DNA from: Lachnospira sp. UBA4285
GTDB lineage: Bacteria; Bacillota; Clostridia; Lachnospirales; Lachnospiraceae
Length of the DNA stretch: 28,531 nucleotides
Assembly: GCA_002394965.1 (NCBI GenBank)
Contig: DGVL01000114.1
Span: 1 to 28,531 of the forward strand
Direction: 5' to 3'
Shown: positions 23,237 through 28,531 of the stretch, in pieces
How the letters are laid out: each line of letters begins with the position of its first letter
Numbering within the stretch: the first letter of the stretch is position 1
Position numbers and translations under genes: made by a program
The notes under the pieces: generated by a model
What the model was told of the DNA's origin: nothing
The model's input: only the letters and a program-made list of their open reading frames with translations
Databases searched by the model: none

Positions 23237-25768
23237 ATGGACGAACATATTTTTGATAAAAAGATAACTGACGTGGATATGGACAAGACGATGCGCTCGT
23301 ACTACATCGACTACGCGATGAGCGTCATCGCATCCCGCGCGCTCCCGGACGTAAGGGACGGCATGAAGCCGGTACAGCGCCGGATTCTGTATTCCATGAT
23401 CGAACTGAACAATACGCCGGACAAGCCGCACCGAAAGTGCGCGCGTATCGTCGGCGATACGATGGGTAAATATCACCCGCACGGCGACAGTTCGATTTAC
23501 GACGCACTTGTCAAGCTGGCGCAGGACTTCTCGACGAGATATCCGCTGGTGGACGGACACGGCAATTTTGGATCTGTGGACGGCGACGGTGCGGCGGCTA
23601 TGCGGTATACCGAGGCGAGGCTCAGCCGGATCTCCATGGAGATGATGGCAGACATCGGCAAGGACACGGTTGATTTTCAGCCGAACTTTGATGAGACCGA
23701 AAAAGAGCCGACAGTACTTCCGGCTCGTTTTCCGAATCTCCTTGTCAACGGGGCATCCGGAATTGCAGTCGGCATGGCAACCAATATCCCGCCGCACAAT
23801 CTGCGGGAGGTCATCGCCGCATGTCTTAAGATCATTGACAATAACATCCATGAGGATCGCGATACGTCTGTCGACGAGATCATGGACATCATCAAGGGGC
23901 CGGACTTCCCGACCGGAGGGGAGATTATCGGGCGCCGCGGCATCGAAGAGGCATATCGCACCGGCCGGGGCAAGATCACTGTGCGCGCCGTGACCGATAT
24001 CGAGCCCATGGCCAATGGGAAAAACCGGATCGTCGTGACAGAGATCCCCTACATGGTGAACAAGGCAAGACTTATCGAGTCCATCGCCAACCTCTCGAAA
24101 GAAAAGAAAATCGACGGTATCACGGCTCTGCGGGATGAATCGGACCGCTCCGGTATGCGCATTGTCATCGAACTCCGCCGCGACGTGACACCGACGGTGA
24201 TCCTGAATCAGCTTTTCAAGCACACGCAGATGCAGGATACGTTCGGCGTCATCAATCTGGCTCTGGTCAACAATGAGCCGAAGGTCCTGAATATGCACGA
24301 CATGCTGATGTATTATCTTATGCATCAGGAAGATGTCGTCACCAGGCGGACAAAATATGATCTCAACAAAGCGGAGGAGAGAGCGCACATTCTGCGCGGT
24401 CTTCTTGTCGCGCTGGATAATATCGACCGGGTAATTCAGATCATCCGCGGGTCGCAGACCGTTGTGATCGCGAAGGAAGGACTGGAGAAAGAATTCGGCC
24501 TTTCCGACGCCCAGGCTCAGGCCATCGTGGACATGAGACTGCGCACCCTGACCGGTCTGGAGCGGGAGAAGCTGGAGAACGAGCTGCACGATCTGGAAGT
24601 GAAAATCGAATACTATAAATCGATTCTGGCTGACAAGAAGAAACTCCTCGGTGTAATTCGGGACGAGTTGTCGCTGATTTCCGAAAAGTACGGCGATGAC
24701 CGCCGCACTTCCATCAGTTATGACGAGGCAGAACTTCTGACGGAAGATCTGATCCCGGATGAGCCGACAATTATATGCCGGACGAATCTGGGCTATATCA
24801 AGCGTATGACGCCGGATAATTTCAAGGCCCAGAATCGCGGAGGACGCGGGATCCGCGGAATGCAGACGATTGAGAACGACTATATTGTCGATCTCTTCAT
24901 GACAACCAATCACCATATGCTGACCTTCTTCACCAATACGGGAAGGGCGTACAAGCTGCGCGCCTTTGAGATTCCGGAAGCTGGAAGAACAGCGAGAGGA
25001 ACGGCCATTGTCAATCTTCTGCAGCTGCAGCCGGATGAGACGATTCAGGCTGTCATCGCGCTTGATGTGCGCCATCTGACGGAGGGGCAGTATCTGTTCA
25101 TGGCGACACGGAACGGATTCGTCAAGAAGACGCCGGTCCAGGAATTCGCGAATATCCGCAAGAACGGAATTCAGGCGATTACGCTTCGGGAGGGGGATGA
25201 CCTGATCGAGGTGAAGCTCACGGATTCTACACGGGATATCTTCCTGGTGACGAAGAAGGGAATGTGTATCCGCTTCCCGGAGACCGATGTGCGGCCGACC
25301 GGACGAAGTGCGCAGGGTGTCATGGGCATGACGCTGGAAGAGGACGATGCTGTCGTCGGAATGCAGTTGAACACAGAGGGAAGTCAGCTGTTGATCGTCT
25401 CAGAGATGGGACTTGGCAAGCGGACACAGATCACGCGATTCAGTACACAGCACAGAGGCGGCAAAGGTGTCAAGTGCTACAAGATCGTTGAAAAATCTGG
25501 TGATGTCGTCGGAGCAAAGATGGTAGATGACACCAGGGAGATTCTGATTGTAACGACGGAAGGCGTCATCATTCAGCTTCGGGCTTCGGATGTGTCGGTT
25601 CTTGACCGGATAACCTCCGGCGTCAAGCTGATCTCTCTTGACGACGGCGTGAAGGTGGCTTCGATCGCGAAGATACGCAAGAAACCGGTGCGTGAGAATG
25701 GTGAGCAGGACGCGGAAGGCTTCGATGAAGATGATCCGCAGAGTGAAGAAACGGATACAGAAGGATAA
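23237..25768 (+). CDS. gyrA: DNA gyrase subunit A
   Basis: The cleavage-religation subunit. 843 residues. Catalytic Tyr124 is in AAMRYTEARL. The quinolone-determining segment HPHGDSSIYDALV keeps Ser85 and Asp89 (E. coli 83 and 87), the susceptible residues. The C-terminal beta-pinwheel contains the GyrA box QNRGGRG, which marks true gyrase rather than topoisomerase IV. The tail is acidic (about the last 25 residues, rich in D and E). It starts 28 bases after gyrB. Confidence 0.98.
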   Translation: MDEHIFDKKITDVDMDKTMRSYYIDYAMSVIASRALPDVRDGMKPVQRRILYSMIELNNTPDKPHRKCARIVGDTMGKYHPHGDSSIYDALVKLAQDFSTRYPLVDGHGNFGSVDGDGAAAMRYTEARLSRISMEMMADIGKDTVDFQPNFDETEKEPTVLPARFPNLLVNGASGIAVGMATNIPPHNLREVIAACLKIIDNNIHEDRDTSVDEIMDIIKGPDFPTGGEIIGRRGIEEAYRTGRGKITVRAVTDIEPMANGKNRIVVTEIPYMVNKARLIESIANLSKEKKIDGITALRDESDRSGMRIVIELRRDVTPTVILNQLFKHTQMQDTFGVINLALVNNEPKVLNMHDMLMYYLMHQEDVVTRRTKYDLNKAEERAHILRGLLVALDNIDRVIQIIRGSQTVVIAKEGLEKEFGLSDAQAQAIVDMRLRTLTGLEREKLENELHDLEVKIEYYKSILADKKKLLGVIRDELSLISEKYGDDRRTSISYDEAELLTEDLIPDEPTIICRTNLGYIKRMTPDNFKAQNRGGRGIRGMQTIENDYIVDLFMTTNHHMLTFFTNTGRAYKLRAFEIPEAGRTARGTAIVNLLQLQPDETIQAVIALDVRHLTEGQYLFMATRNGFVKKTPVQEFANIRKNGIQAITLREGDDLIEVKLTDSTRDIFLVTKKGMCIRFPETDVRPTGRSAQGVMGMTLEEDDAVVGMQLNTEGSQLLIVSEMGLGKRTQITRFSTQHRGGKGVKCYKIVEKSGDVVGAKMVDDTREILIVTTEGVIIQLRASDVSVLDRITSGVKLISLDDGVKVASIAKIRKKPVRENGEQDAEGFDEDDPQSEETDTEG

Positions 25769-25780
25769 TACAGAATCTGT

Positions 25781-25813
25781 GCGCAGGCTCTTTCTCTGAG
25801 AAAGGGTCTGCGC
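25781..25813 (+). terminator. possible terminator after gyrA
   Basis: Stem GCGCAG/CTGCGC (25781-25786 with 25808-25813) enclosing CTTTC/GAAAG. The following sequence has only a short T-run (GTGGTGGTTTC), so termination may be weak and the XpaC gene may be read through. Confidence 0.4.
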
Positions 25814-25856
25814 GTGGTGGTTTCAGCAGAAGTATTCAGGAGCAAGAGGAACATCC

Positions 25857-27086
25857 GTGGGAAAAAGCAGTGATCTTTATTCGAGTCTGGCAGATACTGG
25901 CAGCGAAATCATGAATTCAATCAACCGGGCCGTTTCGAGCGGAGATTTCAGCCATCTGAATCAGGATATAAGCGAAGCGACTTCCCAGATTCAGCAAACC
26001 GTAAAGACAGCCGCACAGCAGTTTTCGGAAAGTGCTGGAAGCGCTTCTGCATCCAATGACCGGGACAGGAATGTCCGCTCAGTCTATGACATTCCGGAGA
26101 TGGCGGCTCGTTTCGGGCACAGAGGTTCCGGTAAAACGCCGTTTTTTCAGAGAACCGTGAAAAAGAGCGGCGGCACGGTTTCCACTATTGTGGGGGCTTC
26201 CGGACTTTTCTTCTGGGGATTTCCGGCGATATTCGCGGTGGGTATTTCGGCTGCTGCGGCGCTGGTACTTGCCGTACTGGCGGGTTTAAACGGCTGGCTT
26301 TTGTACCGCGGAGTTAAGATTCAGAAACTGGTTAAAAGGTACTATCAGTATGGCGATATTGTCGGAAATAAACCGTATTATGATATCCGGGCACTGGCTG
26401 ATGGAACCGGGCAGACGCAGGAAGACGCACTCGCATGTCTGAATGCGATGATCCGGAACCGTTACTTCCAGTGGGCGCATATCTCACAGGATAGTCGGAC
26501 GCTTTTTCTGACACAGGACACATATGACGAGTACCTTCGCGTAGAATCGGCAAGAAGTCAGAGGACGGCCGAAGAAGATACCGCGAGGAAAAAGCCTCTC
26601 CAGGCGGATCAGGAGCCGGGATCAGAAAAAGAAGAGTACAGCAGGGAGATTCAGCAGATTCTGGAGCAGGGCCGAAACTATATGCTCTCTGTCCAGGCGG
26701 CCAACGATGCAATTCCGGAAGAGGGAATGAGCAGAAAACTGGACCGTCTGCAGGCGATCATGGAGCGTATATTTGACGCCGTGAAAAAGGATCCGTCGAG
26801 TGCCTCCGGTCTCCGGCGGTTTATGAATTATTACCTTCCGACGACGGATAAGCTTCTCAAGGCATATGTGGATCTTAACAACCAGCCTGCCGGGCCGAAT
26901 GTGGAGAAGACCAGGAAGGACATCGAGGACTCGATGGACACAATCATCAGCGCGTATGAGAAGCTGCTTGACTCTATGTTTGAGAATCTTTCGTGGGACG
27001 TGGCATCGGATATCTCCGTCATGAAGACGATGATGAAACAGGATGGTCTGGCGGGTGACGGCATCCGCAGTCAGAACAAAGAATAA
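25857..27086 (+). CDS. XpaC-family membrane protein (5-bromo-4-chloroindolyl phosphate hydrolysis family)
   Basis: 409 residues. The N-terminal 100 are Ser/Gln-rich and probably flexible; a hydrophobic hairpin follows (about 107-125 and 126-150), then a cytosolic region with YYQYGDIVGNKPYYDIRALADGTG and a helical C-terminal domain. I recognise the layout as the XpaC family, whose name comes from a hydrolysis phenotype in Bacillus; no catalytic motif is evident and the real role is unknown. The start is GTG with AGAGGAAC upstream. It is followed by a TelA-family gene, the same pairing as xpaC-yaaN of B. subtilis. Confidence 0.82.
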   Translation: MGKSSDLYSSLADTGSEIMNSINRAVSSGDFSHLNQDISEATSQIQQTVKTAAQQFSESAGSASASNDRDRNVRSVYDIPEMAARFGHRGSGKTPFFQRTVKKSGGTVSTIVGASGLFFWGFPAIFAVGISAAAALVLAVLAGLNGWLLYRGVKIQKLVKRYYQYGDIVGNKPYYDIRALADGTGQTQEDALACLNAMIRNRYFQWAHISQDSRTLFLTQDTYDEYLRVESARSQRTAEEDTARKKPLQADQEPGSEKEEYSREIQQILEQGRNYMLSVQAANDAIPEEGMSRKLDRLQAIMERIFDAVKKDPSSASGLRRFMNYYLPTTDKLLKAYVDLNNQPAGPNVEKTRKDIEDSMDTIISAYEKLLDSMFENLSWDVASDISVMKTMMKQDGLAGDGIRSQNKE

Positions 27087-27108
27087 ATAGTAAATAAGGG
27101 GGTTGAAA

Positions 27109-28263
27109 ATGGAAGAAAGCAGACAGGAGCAGACAGTTACTGCATCTCCGGTTCTCACATTCGGTGATCCGCTTCCGGCCGTACAGGCTGACAGCAAGGG
27201 AGAGACTCTTGTAAGACAGGCGGAAAAAATCTCGGAAAATGTTCTTTCGCCTGAGGAAGTAAAGCAGGCGGAAGAATTCGCCGGGAAGATCGACCTTTCC
27301 AATTCTGAGGCGATACTGAGCTACGGTGCCGGAACGCAGAAAAAAATGGCGGATTTCTCGGAAAAGACACTGGACTCGGTGCGGACAAAGGATATGGGAG
27401 AAGTCGGCGGAATGATCACGGATCTGATCGTTCAGCTTAAGAATTTTGACGTCGACAACGAAGAAAAAGGCTTTCTGGGTCTTTTTAGAAAAAGCCGGAA
27501 CAAACTGGAAGTGCTGAAGACCAATTATACGAAAGTCGAGACCAATGTCGAAGTGATCTCAGGAGAACTGGAGAAGCATCAGCAGACGCTGCTCAAGGAT
27601 ATTGCGACGCTGGATCAGATGTATGATCTGAACCTGAATTACTTCAAGGAACTCTCCATGTACATCCTGGCTGGAAAAACGAAGCTTCAGGAAGTGCGGG
27701 AAAGTCAGCTTAAAGACTTGCAGAAAAAGGCAGAAGAAAGCGGCCTTCCGGAAGACGCCCAGGCAGCCAGGGATCTGGCTGCGCAGTGCGAGCGCTTTGA
27801 GAAGAAACTCTATGATCTGGAGCTGACCCGCACCATTGCTCTGCAGACGGCACCGCAGCTTCGCATGGTGCAGAGCTCAGATACTATGATGGCGGAAAAA
27901 ATTCAGACAACTCTTGTCAACACGATCCCACTCTGGAAGTCCCAGATGGTCATTGCGCTCGGTATTGAACACGCCAGTCAGGCAGCGGCTGCCCAGCGCG
28001 CTGTATCGGAGATGACGAACGAACTTCTGAAGAAGAATGCTGAAAAACTCAGAACCAGTGCCGTCGAGAGTGCAAAAGAGTCAGAGCGCGGTATTGTCGA
28101 TATTCAGACACTGAAAGCAACCAATGAACAGCTCATCAGTACACTGGATGAAGTTGCCGCAATCCAGAAAGAAGGCAGGCAGAAGAGACAGGATGCGGAG
28201 GCCGAGCTTTCCGGTATTGAGAACGAACTGAAGAAGAAACTCCTCGAGATGTCTCGAAATTAA
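27109..28263 (+). CDS. TelA-family protein (toxic anion resistance family)
   Basis: 384 residues, soluble, highly helical with long coiled-coil stretches (about 130-210 and 300-380), and LFRKSRNKLEVL and ALGIEHASQAAAAQRAV-type conserved segments of the TelA/YaaN family. The name comes from tellurite resistance of plasmid members; chromosomal copies are linked to envelope-stress tolerance and the mechanism is unknown. The frame allows a TTG at 27103, but the GGGGG ends at its edge; the ATG at 27109 is at proper spacing. It lies 22 bases after the XpaC gene and is probably co-transcribed. Confidence 0.85.
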   Translation: MEESRQEQTVTASPVLTFGDPLPAVQADSKGETLVRQAEKISENVLSPEEVKQAEEFAGKIDLSNSEAILSYGAGTQKKMADFSEKTLDSVRTKDMGEVGGMITDLIVQLKNFDVDNEEKGFLGLFRKSRNKLEVLKTNYTKVETNVEVISGELEKHQQTLLKDIATLDQMYDLNLNYFKELSMYILAGKTKLQEVRESQLKDLQKKAEESGLPEDAQAARDLAAQCERFEKKLYDLELTRTIALQTAPQLRMVQSSDTMMAEKIQTTLVNTIPLWKSQMVIALGIEHASQAAAAQRAVSEMTNELLKKNAEKLRTSAVESAKESERGIVDIQTLKATNEQLISTLDEVAAIQKEGRQKRQDAEAELSGIENELKKKLLEMSRN

Positions 28264-28280
28264 TGATCCAAGGGAAAAAT

Positions 28281-28337
28281 AACACGGCGGAAGAACCAGA
28301 TCGCAGAGGTTTGAAAGGGTTCGTCCGCCGCGGTGTT
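28281..28337 (+). repeat. long imperfect hairpin after the TelA-family gene
   Basis: Arms AACACGGCGGA with GAACC (28281-28297) pair with GGTTC, TCCGCC and GTGTT (28318-28337), with a bulge on the right side. It has no T-tract, so it is a weak terminator candidate or a processing or stability structure. The rest of 28264-28489 holds only the tRNA promoter. Confidence 0.45.
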
Positions 28338-28395
28338 CTATTCGCGCCTGTGTGAACAGTTGTATGCGCAGAAGACGTATTTATGTAAGTTTAGT

Positions 28396-28424
28396 TTGAC
28401 AAGTGCGCATGAGTTTTGTATAAT
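28396..28424 (+). promoter_or_regulatory. perfect-consensus promoter of the tRNA-Ser gene
   Basis: TTGACA, a 17-base spacer, then TATAAT: every consensus base is matched. The start point near 28431 is about 60 bases before the tRNA. Confidence 0.9.
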
Positions 28425-28489
28425 CTTATAGTCTCTGCAGAAGAAGTATCTTCCTGCGGAAATTGCATATCGAATTGAATTCGGTTGAT

Positions 28490-28531
28490 GGAGAAGTACT
28501 CAAGAGGCCGAAGAGGCGCCCCTGCTAAGGG
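28490..28531 (+). tRNA. tRNA-Ser (anticodon GCU), truncated by the window end
   Basis: The sequence begins with the acceptor strand GGAGAAG, U8-A9, the D arm with AAGAGGCCGAAGAGG, and the anticodon arm CGCCC-CUGCUAA-GGG, giving anticodon GCU for AGC/AGU codons. The last two bases of the anticodon stem, the long variable arm and the T arm are outside the window. Confidence 0.9.

Noticed and set aside
23165..25075. 636-codon open frame on the minus strand
   Set aside because: It lies wholly antisense to gyrA and the 3' end of gyrB, has no family resemblance, and is explained by the codon bias of the GC-rich sense gene.

Overview
This window carries the chromosomal replication origin of a Gram-positive bacterium, most likely a member of the Clostridia close to Lachnospiraceae. 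The evidence is the conserved order rpmH-rnpA-yidD-yidC-jag-mnmE-mnmG-rsmG on one side and dnaA-dnaN-S4 protein-recF-gyrB-gyrA on the other. Further support comes from parA-parB-DUF4446-serS, perfect Spo0J-type parS sites, and protein sequences of lachnospiraceal type. The assignment rests on gene order and recalled protein families, not on a search.

Layout. The origin lies around 16.7-18.85 kb, with DnaA-box clusters on both sides of dnaA. Left of it almost everything is on the minus strand and right of it everything is on the plus strand, so both arms are co-directional with replication. The only head-on genes are an alpha/beta-hydrolase-like gene (8463-9401) and an APH/choline-kinase-like phosphotransferase gene (3569-4318). 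Positions 1-1938 hold a three-gene minus-strand operon of two small multi-pass membrane proteins and a membrane-anchored M20 peptidase that runs off the window. Positions 1939-2374 hold a candidate small RNA with its own promoter and terminator. Positions 2375-4434 hold a Lachnospiraceae-type unknown protein and the phosphotransferase, transcribed divergently.

Positions 4435-8320 hold the segregation unit parA-parB-DUF4446-serS, with two parS palindromes in the parA leader. Positions 8382-9458 hold the hydrolase-like gene, and 9480-13504 hold the tRNA/rRNA modification genes rsmG, mnmG and mnmE. Positions 13556-16795 hold jag, yidC, yidD, rnpA and rpmH (RNA binding, membrane insertion, RNase P protein, ribosomal protein L34). 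Positions 17055-25768 hold the replication and supercoiling genes. Positions 25857-28263 hold an XpaC-family/TelA-family pair, and the window ends inside a tRNA-Ser(GCU) gene behind a perfect-consensus promoter.

Most of the window is ordinary core genome. I see no phage, insertion sequence, CRISPR array or toxin-antitoxin system. The parts worth a second look are: the hydrolase-like protein with no recognisable catalytic histidine beside parS; the candidate small RNA; the repeated DnaA-box triad and the large nested inverted repeat upstream of dnaA; the hairpin burying the mnmE ribosome binding site; the 59-base rnpA/yidD overlap; and the M20/membrane-protein operon.
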